DNA from: Priapulus caudatus
Lineage: Eukaryota; Priapulida; Priapulimorpha; Priapulimorphida; Priapulidae
DNA: 64,000 bases
Direction of reading: 5' to 3'
Assembly: GCF_000485595.1 (NCBI RefSeq)
Contig: NW_014577187.1
Location: forward strand, 220,256 to 284,255
Within the stretch, counting starts at the first letter, position 1, and each line of letters opens with the position of its first letter. The translations under genes and the position numbers were made by a program. This document shows, piece by piece, positions 50,357 through 60,533 of the stretch. Below the pieces are notes generated by a model. It was not told where the DNA came from and did not search any database. It was given only the letters and a program-made list of their open reading frames with translations.

Positions 50357-52729
50357 GTTTGTTTTTTTTTTTTTTTTTTTGTTTTTTTTTTTTTTTTTTT
50401 TGATGCTGGCAAGTATTTTAACATTTCACTCAATAAACGTTATTAGAGACGAGCGTCGTGCCTGGGAGTTGTTATTGTGTAATGAACACAAGTCATTCAT
50501 TACTCATACGAATTCAGATATCTTCATTGTAGCATATATGCTGTACTAACTCGGTGGTTTACACTAGGGAACGATCAGACGGTGGTTCGTAGGGTAACGA
50601 TCGGCGGCTGAGATTGACAAATTTCCATATGCATTTTTAGTATCAGAGGCTGCAGTGCCTTGGCAGGGTACACTAGAAACGAAAGTGTACGGAGCAGCAT
50701 GCCCGCAGATTCCCCAGGGAAAACTTGGACAGCTAATCAAGAAAGTTCATGAGGACTGCCTTTATCTAAACGTATTTTCGCCAAACGTAAGTATAACTGC
50801 ATAGAGCAAATTTGGTCTCCTCTGCTTTGAGCTGTTTTGAAAGTATTTCGTTAATTCATAAGAGCACGCGTTTTTTTTAATTAATGAAAAAGTAAACGTA
50901 CGCGAAATATGCATTAACATATAAATAAATGGCCATATCACAAACACTGACCTGGAATATATCTGCCGCTTCTTCAGTTCGAGGATACGCGCGAGTTTCA
51001 ACCCTGCATGCGCTTAAAAAAACACAAAGTTTACCACCGCCTTACTTTACCTTTAGTTTTGCAAAAAGGTCGATGACCTCAGAAAGTCACTGGTGTTATG
51101 ATTATACAAACTCATTATTGAGTACTGTAGGCCCTATGTATAGTATCTCACCGTTCATACGCCGAAGTTGCTCAGGGACTGGAAGCATACCCGGGGTTAC
51201 ATTTCCTCGTAGAATAGCGCGGCTATAAATATATATGTATGTTGTATGGTATTAATATATATATATATAATTATATAGTATATTATTATATAGAAGGAGA
51301 GAGAGAGACGTAGAGAGAGAGAGAGAGACGAGAGAGAGAGAAGAGAAGACGAGAGAGACTGAGCTGAGAGAGAGCGAGAGAGGATGGTGGGCTGTATGTG
51401 TATGTAAACTGCAATATATAGTGCTTAGTGGGAACAAATAAAAAAGTATTCACATTGCTTGCTTTGTCTGAGAGTAGACGTCGCAGACAATGACCAGAAG
51501 TACCCGCGTCATCAGCCAATCCATGTGCCGGATCGTTTCACACGCGTTCGCGGAGAGATATATCCCGGTTTACAAAGCTCGCCACACTGGGAGTCGAGTG
51601 ATCGTCAGCGTTTACTACCGACATCGGAGCGCTCCGGTAAGACAATTTGTGCGTTGTGTGTGTGCTGTTGTGTGCTGTTGTGTGGTGTTGTGCGTTTGTT
51701 GTGTGCTGTTGTGTGTGTTGTTGTGTGTGCGTGTGTTGTTGGTTGCTGCTGTTGTGCTGTTGTGTGTTGCTGTGTGTTGTGTGGTTTCTGTGTAATGTTG
51801 TGTGTTGCTATTGTTGTTGTTGTGTTCTTAGTTTTGTTGTGCTGGTACTGAGACAATGTAATCGAGCGCGCAAATCCATTTTGAAATGTTTGGTTGGGCA
51901 CGTCCAGTAGCTGAGACACGCGAAGGGGGGGGGGGCGGTCGGGGGTCAGAATGTTTTTGAAATTAGACCCCTCAGATAGCCGTTTTCTGCGCGAGCAGAG
52001 GGGTCCGCGACCCCCCTGCGACCTCCCCCCCACCTGACACGCCCCTAGCACTACACACACACACACACAACACACAACATCACACATGCACACATCACAC
52101 ACACACACATGCATTTGGTTTTGAAGATTAAGATTACGACAAAAGTGGTGTCACTGTCCACGGTATTGCAGTCATAATAATCAAGAAAACAATAAAGCAG
52201 TAAAAACCATATCATTTGGGTGTGAGGCTGATCAGCAAAATAAATTGGCTTGTTGTATTAGTGTTGTCTAGTCATATTCATGATTTATGCCGTGTAATAT
52301 TATTCATAAATTTTGCAACGAGAATTACATTTCATTTAAAACGGATTGCTTCAGTTCACTGCCCAGTGTCCTGCTTTTGCCGTGAATATAGTCGTGTTCC
52401 CAGCTTAATCTTTGTAATCAGTGCCTAATGGGGAGTGATATCTCCTAAACACTTTCATCAAACATTACTTTCTCTTGATGTATGCTGCATAGAATTATGT
52501 TAACTATATAGAAAAAAACTACGTGTAAAATACTAAAACGTGCGTACTAAATTGATCAAGACACGATTTTCCTTAAGTTTGTGGCATGAGTCTATTATGC
52601 TTTACTCAAGCCACTTGAATGAAATGAAGCTGCGAAAGAGATATCTAGAGATAGATGATAGAACAAGAGGGAAGTAAGCCTAGCCTTTGACGACACTAAT
52701 CACACACAATAAAAAGATCTCACTTTCAC

Positions 52730-52786
<57 letters not shown>

Positions 52787-55700
52787 ACACACAAAATCAT
52801 GGTGATCCAAAATCGTGGGGGGACATTTGATATGATGTCCCCCCTCTGAAAATTCGTGGGGGGACATGTCCTCCTGTCCCCCCCCCTGGATTTGCGCCCC
52901 TGAATGTAATGTGTTTACGGTGTCTTAAGTTGCGGCGATAGAGGTGACGAAGGTTACAAGACAATATCAAGTAAAAGTAGCTGTCACGCATTATATTTCA
53001 ACTTAGTTTGTTATGACCTGATTATTTTTACTTTGCGCATGGTTTTCCCGTTGCAACACTCTATATATCTATCACTCTTGGTCATATATTGCTCGTAGCT
53101 TCATGTGTTGCCTGTAATGGTGAACTTGTATGCAGAACATTTTTAACATACGACAGGATTCCTTACGACCAACAACGAGTACGCACCAGGCAATTACGGT
53201 ATGATGGATCAAGTGATGGCCATGAAATGGGTTCGTGAGAACATACGAGGCTTCAACGGCGATCCCGGACTCGTGACCATCATGGGGGAGAGTGCTGGTG
53301 CCGCTAGTGTCGGTCTGCACCTTCTATCAGAGCAGTCTCAGGGTAGGTTATATATCAGCTCGTGTATCATCTTTCTTCCCTCGTGGGGAGATCAGAAAAG
53401 TGTCAATAGTTGTAGTGTATCAAAGACATGCACCTAAATGCATCTCTCGGGCATATTGTAATATGAACATGAAATTACATATATTTATATATATTTACTT
53501 ACGGATAATTACGACGTATCTAGATGCCCTGCGTAAAATTAGCTGGATTTAAGAAACTTTTCATTGATATTCTATAATCATGCCATAGATGATACCATCA
53601 TTCTAATAAACAATTTGAGCTTGGCATATATCCATACAAATATTAATTATGAATAGATATTGTTCCCTGTCATTGGTCATGTTTAAACGATCGCATCTCA
53701 GTCAAAACTCGCGTACGTGTTTAATTAGACTCACGTAATCGGATTAGATTATGAACGGCATGCGTCTTTCCGAAAATTACGAATTTTTCAATACTGAAAC
53801 GGAATTGACATTGTTCAACGCCATAAGCACGCACGCAGCAAACGGTTATGAGGGCCATAACCACGAAAGCGAATTTCGCGCTCCTTGCGATCTGCTTGTG
53901 ATTGCATCTGCGTTTATTATAGATCTATTTCACCGAGCGATATGTATGAGCGGATCTGGGCTAGCGCCGTGGGCGGTGTACACCAACAGAGACCAGGCCT
54001 ATAACCATACCAAAGAGCTCGGCCGCAAGACGGGCTGCTACACAGACGAGAAGAACCAGAAGCCGCAGGAGATTATCGACTGCCTAAACATCAGAACGTC
54101 GATCGATATATCGGAAGCGGTCGTCGTGGTAAGGCACACGTTTGTGCTATCGTGAAGGGGGAATCAGTTCCGCGATTTCTCATCGCATATATCGTATAAA
54201 TATATTTCCATATCAATCGATTTGGTTAATTTGGTCGTCGTGGAAAAGCACACGCTTGTGCTAAAATCATGGAGAAATATGGATTTCCCCCACTCTCTGC
54301 AATGTGCACCATGTCACATTTCCTGGTTCAGTCATGTCTATGATTTTGCCTCCCGTCTCGAATGTTTAAGCAACCAATATTAAAAGGTACTTTATTGAGT
54401 TCTGATCATACCTTACGTTGCAATCCACCACTGTCAAGCATGTATCTAAATAGCGCATGTGTCTTACTACTTCATACAGCCGGATTATGGGATGCGCCCT
54501 CCTTGGGCCCCGGTCGTGCAGGGCTACTACCCTTACGTGTTCTTGCAAGACGACCCAAGAAAGCTTCTGCAACACGGCGCCCTAGTGACCAAGGTTCCAG
54601 TGATGCAGGGAGTGGTGAAGGACGAAGCTGGCGCATTTCTCTGTATGTACAATAATTTATAGCGTTGCCAACGATATCTATGGCAATTAATGGGCTACTT
54701 GTGTATGGTATAGCATTAATGTCATACCGGAATAGTCATGTTATTTATATAACATAGACATTGTAACTAAACTTGCTATTTAATCAACGCAATTGACGAA
54801 TTTAGCAGAATTTTTGCCATTCCTCAACAAGAGTCTATCTTACCAGCTGCTCCGTGCATGCCTGTTTCTGCAGATGATTCGGACCCGGATTATTCGCTGA
54901 CCTTGCCAGAATTTTACTCCACGATTCGTGAGTTTGTGAAGAAGGAGAATTACTCACTAGAGGAAAGTGTAGTCACTGCTATTGGTGACTCAATGATATT
55001 CGAGTACACGTTTCACCCGGACGCGGAGAACCTGACCGTCGTGCGACAGGAGATGATAAACGTACGATATGTTTAACGTTGGGGGACATTCACGTGTGGG
55101 GAGATTTTGACATTTTACTATTTTTTACGTCGTTTATAACATGATCGGTCAACAAAAAAAGTTTATGTTATTGTGGGTCGTACTAAAATAAAATCTCCAT
55201 AAGGTCTATAAAATTGAATCTAGACGCGTGCTTCAGCGCGATGTTTCGTTAGTGCCTAGTCTAGTTACATTTACTGTGTGCGCATTGCGCGGTGCATTAT
55301 TTAAGATTCTAAACTTTAGTAATATTCGGTTCCCATTTTATAGTTGCTGTCAGATCACCAGTTTAATGCTCCCAACGAGCTATCTGCCAAATACCACGCC
55401 CAGCACGGATTGGATGTGTTCGAATACACATTCGATTACAGAGCCGACTTTAGTAGATACCCAAACTGGACGGGTATGTATAACAAGAAATACACTGTAT
55501 AGCGTGGAAATGCATTCGCGCAATATTTATCACGTTCATACCTTTAGTACTATTCGGTCTGGTGACTCTGGTCTACTAGTTATTAGTCTGCTAGTGTAGT
55601 CTATTAGTTCAGTTTCGACTAGCAGGATACCGCGCACATACAGGTGCTGAGAGGGTCTATGTCTCCCTGGGTACTGCCAGAACGTACCCTGGGTACGGTC

Positions 55701-56577
55701 CGGTATACCGAAACGTACCTTGGTACTATCTAATATGCCGGACCGTACCTCGCCTACTCCACTAACGAGTGTAGGAAGTCGCCTACGCCTACTCCCTAAC
55801 CCTAACCCTAACCCATACTAAACAAATCCATTAACAGATTTTACCACCCTTCCGAGGCTGGTTTATTCGGGAGACGGCAATGCAGAGGTTAAATGATATA
55901 TGCGTGTGTACGCAATTTACGATTCCTGTAATAAGATACGGAGTCCAGATCCTAGTATTCAACGTTCACAGGACTGTGTGCAATGGGGCAATGGTGGTCT
56001 ATGAAATGTCACACTTGACTTCGGACTGAGAGGTCCTGTCGTGGTCATTGCTGTTGTATTTCTGAGCAAGCAATCCATGCCGATTTGCTTCACTCAACAC
56101 CTGCTATGGAAATAGGTTTATCTTGCCGGATTGAGGCTCGCAACCTAACCTGCGTGACAGAGCGTAGCTTTTATGGACAAAGCCTATTAATGAAACTAAA
56201 GCAACTTAGTTGCCGAGGGCCCATGCTCCCCGATTGAAGTCAAGGGACTAAAAGAAAGAAGAATATGTTTCCAAGCCTATATACATACATGTGGCGATAT
56301 AATAATCACGATGTTTGCAACTCTGAGTCACTCGTCCGTCTCGATTTACAGGTGTGCCCCACGGAATAGAGTTAAACTACGTGTTTGGGATGCCGTTTCT
56401 GTTACAAGTCTATCCCGAATGGGAAGACTACGGCATGACCAACTACACACTCGATGACAGGAACGTCAGTGATTTCATGATGAATATGTGGATTAACTTT
56501 GCCAATTATGGGTGAGTAGGACGGTTTGTTCAGGCGGTTAGCTTGCAGTTAAAATGCATCGCGTGGCTTATATACTA

Positions 56578-56642
<65 letters not shown>

Positions 56643-57967
56643 GGAACGATATGGATCAGTCTCAAAGTGGGATCCACAAGAATCCTTATTTAAACCTTAT
56701 ACAGAACCCTGTAATTGATCCCTTATTAAAGCCTCTTTGTCAGTACCAAATAGTGGTACCTCGACTGCGAACCTCAGGATTACCCGCGTAACGTTTGCTC
56801 CCCAACAATCTTGGCCTTGTGAGCTATGGCCCCATATGTAAAACGGGGGTCTGTCGAGCCAGGACATGTTCAACAGAAAACTTGGGGCCGCCGCCATTGC
56901 TCAATAATGAGAGCCAGGGCAGTATTAGCTCCTTTTACTGTTATTCCGCTATAGAAATGCTGCTACGACCCATAAAGTCATAAGCATAAGGTCACCAAAG
57001 GACCAAAGCTAATCGATACTTTGCGATCTCATATTTAGAGATAACATATTCCCAGGCTGCGAGAAAAACCACCTACTACCTCGTTAGATATTTGGCGACT
57101 ATATCGTAGCCTACATATTTCATATTTCGATATACTATACAAAATTCAGTGATAATCAGAATAATCAGATCAGAGAATGTTTTAGTCACCAGGTTCGCTA
57201 TTTTGTTTACTAACTCCTTGTTCGGGTGTCTGCACGCGTGCTCGTGCGCGCGCGTGTGCGTATGCGTGTGCGCGGGCGTGCGCATGTGCGTGCGTGTGTT
57301 CGTGTGCGTGCGTGTGTCTGTGTGTTCGTGTGCGTGCGTTCGTATGCGCGCGTGCGTGTGTGCGTGCTTGTGTGTTCGTTTGCGTGTGTGCGTGTGTGCG
57401 TGTGTGCGTGTGTGCGTGCGTGCGTGCGTGTGTTCGCATGCATGCGTGCGTGCGTGCGTGCGTGTGTCTGTGCTTGTGTGTTCGTTGGCGTGCGTGCGTA
57501 TGTGTGCTTGGGTGTTCCCGTGAGTGCATGCGTGCGGGTCTGTACCTACGTGCGCGCGTGCGTGCGTGCGTGTGCGCGCGTCTAATCTCTGCTTGCCTTT
57601 GACGTGTACCAGGGAACCGGTGCCGGACGCATACAGCAACTTCCCGTACCTGTTCAAGAACGTCTCGCGCTGGTACAAGTACACGACCGATCGGCGCTTC
57701 TACCTGCAGATCAACTACACCTGCGAACACCTGGAGGATTACCTGCCGCATCGGTGCGCCTACTGGAACGACTACATTCCCGTCGCTTCCAAGATGGACC
57801 TGGTCACAGTGACACCGACGTATCACGGACTTAACCAGCAGCAGGCGAACGCATACATTGCGGCGACTTACTCGCTGGGAGCAGCAGCCTTCATCATGAT
57901 ACTGGCTCTATTCGTCGTCTGCTTCTTATCGGCGAAAAAAACGGACGATGGCACCGAATTCGACTGA
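35816..57967 (+). CDS. Membrane-anchored type-B carboxylesterase, cholinesterase-like fold
   Basis: Exons: 35816-36085, 50649-50786, about 51487-51636 (damaged), 53157-53342, 53923-54128, 54480-54642, 54874-55061, 55344-55473, 56352-56511, 57613-57967. Phases agree everywhere except around the damaged exon. The product is about 660 aa: signal peptide (residues 1-23), [20 protein letters not shown], catalytic Ser in GESAGA (codon 53291), Glu in KDEAG (codon 54624), His in GVPHGIEL (codon 56360), several N-glycosylation sites, one C-terminal membrane helix ([15 protein letters not shown]) and a 12-residue acidic tail. The triad is complete, unlike neuroligins. The region before HEDCLYLN lacks the Trp that binds choline in cholinesterases, so a true cholinesterase is unlikely. 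I infer an ectoenzyme of unknown substrate. Exons 2-4 lie in a duplicated stretch, with broken copies at 43.8-46.5 kb. Confidence 0.88.
36464..36528. mobile_element. 65-bp hairpin element, CAGGAGTGAATAATA type
   Basis: The arms CAGGAGTGAATAATAATAGA pair with the right side up to CTCCTG. ATAATAT is repeated at 36457-36463 and 36529-36535. The ends are shared with the hairpins at 16.1 and 48.1 kb. Confidence 0.75.
37169..37475. mobile_element. Inverted-repeat element carrying CCCTAA repeats, copy 2 (most complete)
   Basis: The left end (GGGTCTATGTCCCCCGGGGT...) and the complement of the right end match over about 75 bp, through GGTACTGCC and CGGTCCGGTATACC. The centre is an array of about ten CCCTAA units at 37318-37379. 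Copies lie at 18.5 and 55.7 kb. Confidence 0.8.
38740..39910 (+). repeat. GCGTGCGTG / CACGTACACGTGC satellite
   Basis: Units of roughly 25-60 bp combine GTGCGTGCGTG runs with the palindromic CACGTACACGTGCG. All six frames stay open for long stretches and give Cys/Val/Arg or His/Thr/Ala repeats, which are artefacts. The array restarts after the N gap at 46592-46770. Confidence 0.9.
40190..41035 (+). repeat. Degenerate GGATGGATG-type tract, noisy copy
   Basis: It corresponds to the cleaner GGATGGATGGATGG tract at 47050-47860. Long Pro/His/Ser-rich open frames on the minus strand are repeat products. Confidence 0.8.
43435..43521 (+). repeat. Poly-T tract of about 85 bp
   Basis: T runs interrupted by single A or G bases. 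An identical tract occurs at 50314-50401. Confidence 0.95.
43769..43909 (+). pseudogene. Frameshifted duplicate of esterase exon 2
   Basis: It aligns with 50649-50786 but has several one-base indels, so the EDCLYLN motif is split across frames. I treat it as sequence error within the duplicated block. Confidence 0.7.
44602..44748 (+). pseudogene. Frameshifted duplicate of esterase exon 3
   Basis: Segments [13 protein letters not shown] and fragments resembling a NYRLGAL strand are readable in different frames. The partner at 51487-51636 is also damaged, at other positions, so the two could be used to correct each other. Confidence 0.6.
46285..46474 (+). pseudogene. Frameshifted duplicate of esterase exon 4 (GESAG exon)
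   Basis: GGGGAGAGTGCTGGTGCCG, encoding the catalytic serine motif, is present, but the frame is broken before and after it. It aligns with the intact exon at 53157-53342. Confidence 0.75.
46577..46591. other. Assembly gap (15 N)
   Basis: Undetermined bases separate the two copies of the duplicated segment. Confidence 1.
48034..48069. mobile_element. 36-bp perfect hairpin, CAAGAGCATATAAAG type
   Basis: A perfect palindrome with arms CAAGAGCATATAAAGAAG. It is bordered by ATAAAAT at 48027-48033 and 48070-48076. A noisy copy is at about 41190-41225. Confidence 0.75.
48077..48117. mobile_element. 41-bp hairpin, CAGGAGTGTATAATA type, in tandem with the previous
   Basis: The 15-bp arms CAGGAGTGTATAATA flank an 11-bp loop. 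It is bordered by ATAAAAT at 48070-48076 and 48118-48124, sharing the first of these with the preceding hairpin. Confidence 0.75.
52732..52785 (+). repeat. (CA)n microsatellite
   Basis: About 27 CA units; the first copy is at about 45812-45859. Confidence 0.95.
55645..55822. mobile_element. Telomere-repeat element, copy 3, truncated
   Basis: It matches the left half of 37169-37475 and stops shortly after three CCCTAA units. It lies in the esterase intron between exons 8 and 9. Confidence 0.8.
56579..56640. repeat. (TA)n microsatellite
   Basis: About 31 TA units in the last esterase intron. Confidence 0.97.
57228..57592 (+). repeat. GTGCGTGCGTG low-complexity tract
   Basis: GT/GC alternation just upstream of the last esterase exon. 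The long open frames across it on both strands are artefacts. Confidence 0.9.
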
Positions 57968-58489
57968 TAAAGAGTTAAGACTATATTTTAAGACTATAAG
58001 AATTCGACTGAGCTGAGTTAAATCTGGGCAGTGGGCGCAGCGTGATGCGGTCTTCTGCTTGTACCATTGTATTGCCTGTCACCATTATAACCGCCTCCAG
58101 TAACCGATAGAAAATTTTCTCTCAATATTTCTTGTAGTTTTTTTTCTCTCTGAGCGTGGTAGAAAGTATCGCGCAATATTCAGAGGGAAAGCATTAAACA
58201 GCATGAAATTTCCATTTACTTGATTAGTCATAGTGTGAAGTTGTAATGTCATAGACGTTTTAATTCTCTGCCGTCATCTGTGTGGCCGCAAAATTCAGTA
58301 GATTTGAACTGTTGTACTAACCCATCCGGCACTAATGTTCGATCTGTAAATAAATCAGTTATTGCCAATGATGCAGCGTTTAACAATATGAGGGATTTTA
58401 TTGATGATTGTGTTTTTATAGCATCATTAAATTATAGAAGAGAAGTCGAGTTACGTCTACTGCCCAGACTTTTTCTTTCGTAGTCAATA

Positions 58490-58532
<43 letters not shown>

Positions 58533-60366
58533 GGTTTTAAATAGAAAGGGTACACCACGGATGTGGTTTAGAATAATTTTAAAACTGTTTGCTGCCCAAA
58601 CTGTATACACATTTCGGCAGCTCATTGTAAATATACACACTTGTAGTTTTTTATGACCAGATATTTTTAGACTTCATCGTATGCATTATTCAACAGGCCA
58701 ACCTGTTAACGTTGATGATTTGATTGGATAATGTAATCAAGAAATCGTTTGATTTACGTAAACGCGTTTGCTGAATCTTTATAATTGATGTTCTTTATGA
58801 AGACAGTAGAACTATTGTGGTTACCTTTAGAACTATATTGATATTGTGATTTTTAAACATATTAATCAATTATCTAAATTGCGTCATCCACGACATGTAA
58901 AGAATTGGATGTAACGTGCGGAATTGATTTGTTACTCAATTAATTGTTATTCACAACAATCACTGTAATCTTCATTAATGTGTTAAGTGCGGCAGCACAA
59001 ATCGAACATTATGTGTGTTACAAATGAAGATGTTTATGACTTTCAATCGTACAGAATTTAAAAAAGGTCATATTCACATTTAATCGCGTTTGTGACGCAA
59101 ACAAGGTTTGCCACGGTCTGTATTGATTTGTGTGTAAATGGATTTATCAGGAGATTATGGTTACAGATCAGCGATTGTGCGATCCTACATACTAGTAATT
59201 AGATGGTTTTACACAAGTGATTTATAATTTCATAAAAAAAATGCGGAAATCAACTAGCAATGCCACCAGTAACATGAAATGTTGTAACTTGTTGATATGC
59301 GGACGACTAGTTGAAACGTCGTGACGTACCATATGTAAATTATCGTTAACGAATAAATGCTGATTTTATATATAATTACTGATCAATTTCTAAATCGGTT
59401 TTTATTGCCTAAATAAATAGGTATAAGGTTTTTTTTATAATTAGAAAATGACCTTATGAAAGAAAAACATATCGCGGACCTATATTTGCATTACGAGAGA
59501 AATTAAGGAAATCGTCGAGCAGAATTTAACAATTGGAATGATGATGCACGCAGTAGTTAGTTAGTACAAGGGCGCATCCCGTATTTGAAGAAATGGGCGC
59601 CCTGCGAACAACGAGGTTGTGAAGTCCATGGCGGGGGCCCGGGAGGGGGCCCTCCCCGCAATTGTTTTAATGAACCTTCTTAGATCAAATTTCTTAGGTA
59701 TCTGACACCAATTGTTTTAATAATCACGCCTATTTTTGAAGGCAAACACGAAAATCATATCCCATATGCACACGCGCAAACGCACACGCACGTGCATGCC
59801 CCCTGCACATACACACACATGCAAATTACATATTAATATATACATTAATAAAGTTTATTAATTCAGTAAAATAGAATGCCTGAAATTGGCCATGCCTGAT
59901 TTTAGAGTCTGTTTTACCAGTCAGCTAGTACCAGAACACGCAATCTCCTACATTATTCCGAAAATGAGTTCTGTACTAACATTCGTCTCGGATATCTGCG
60001 AGCATATAAATATACATCGATGATCTTGTCGTACTGCAGTGGAATGGAAGTCGAGCGTACAAACATTTGACTGCAAAACTGTGTAGAAATATAAGTGGCG
60101 CCGGATTTAATTTTATTTATTTTGTTTTATTATTTCTTTTCCCTGTGCTTTATATTTTGTTTAAAAAACCTACAGATTGCGAAGTGATCGGCTTTGACTT
60201 GGACGAGCCATCCGACAATATTAGACCGCAACAAATTTTGCTTGGCAGAAATTATAGGGGTGGGGGCGCTCCGGCTGCACCCTCTTTGAATCTGCGCATG
60301 TTAGTAATTAATAAATTGATCCTACCCGGAGTCAATTATTATTATTATTATTATCATTAAATCGTT
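57968..60366. other. 3' flank of the esterase, no recognised gene
   Basis: It probably begins with the esterase 3' untranslated region; AATAAA-like signals are present but none is decisive. A (TA)n tract lies at 58494-58531 and a G/C-homopolymer repeat tail near 59620-59665. The open frame at 60067-60360 is low in family features and I do not call it. Confidence 0.5.
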
Positions 60367-60533
60367 ATTGCATGTAATTCAAATACAAATACATGTACTG
60401 AAGACAGTCTTTTTCATATAATCAAGAGCGTATAAAGAAGGCTTTATACGCTCTTGATATATATATATATATATAATATATGAAAAAGACTGTCTTCAGT
60501 ACATGTATTTGTATTTGAATTACATGCAATAAA
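60367..60533. repeat. Nested inverted repeat around a CAAGAGCGTATAAAG hairpin
   Basis: The outer arms of about 53 bp (TGCATGTAATTCAAATACAA onward to 60420, and the complement at about 60478-60533) are nearly identical. The inner hairpin is 60423-60456 (CAAGAGCGTATAAAGAAG and complement). A short TA run lies between the inner and right outer arm. Confidence 0.85.

Larger units (their letters stand above)
46765..53430 (+). repeat. Second copy of the duplicated segment of about 6.7 kb
   Basis: This copy carries intact esterase exons 2 and 4 and a cleaner GGATG tract and hairpin pair. Its middle (about 49.2-50.2 kb) is as indel-rich as the first copy. The sequence appears clean from about 53.15 kb onward. 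Confidence 0.8.

Noticed and set aside
57076-57826. His/Thr/Ala/Arg-rich open frames opposite the last esterase exon
   Set aside because: They are shadows of the GTGCGTG tract and of the real exon on the plus strand.
53157-57967. Calling the esterase a neuroligin or acetylcholinesterase
   Set aside because: Neuroligins lack the catalytic serine that is present here, and the choline-site Trp of cholinesterases is not seen.
60067-60360. Open frame of 97 codons with a hydrophobic segment
   Set aside because: It runs through a repeat-like GGGGGCGCTCCGGCTGCACC block and ends in a TAT microsatellite; no homology recognised.
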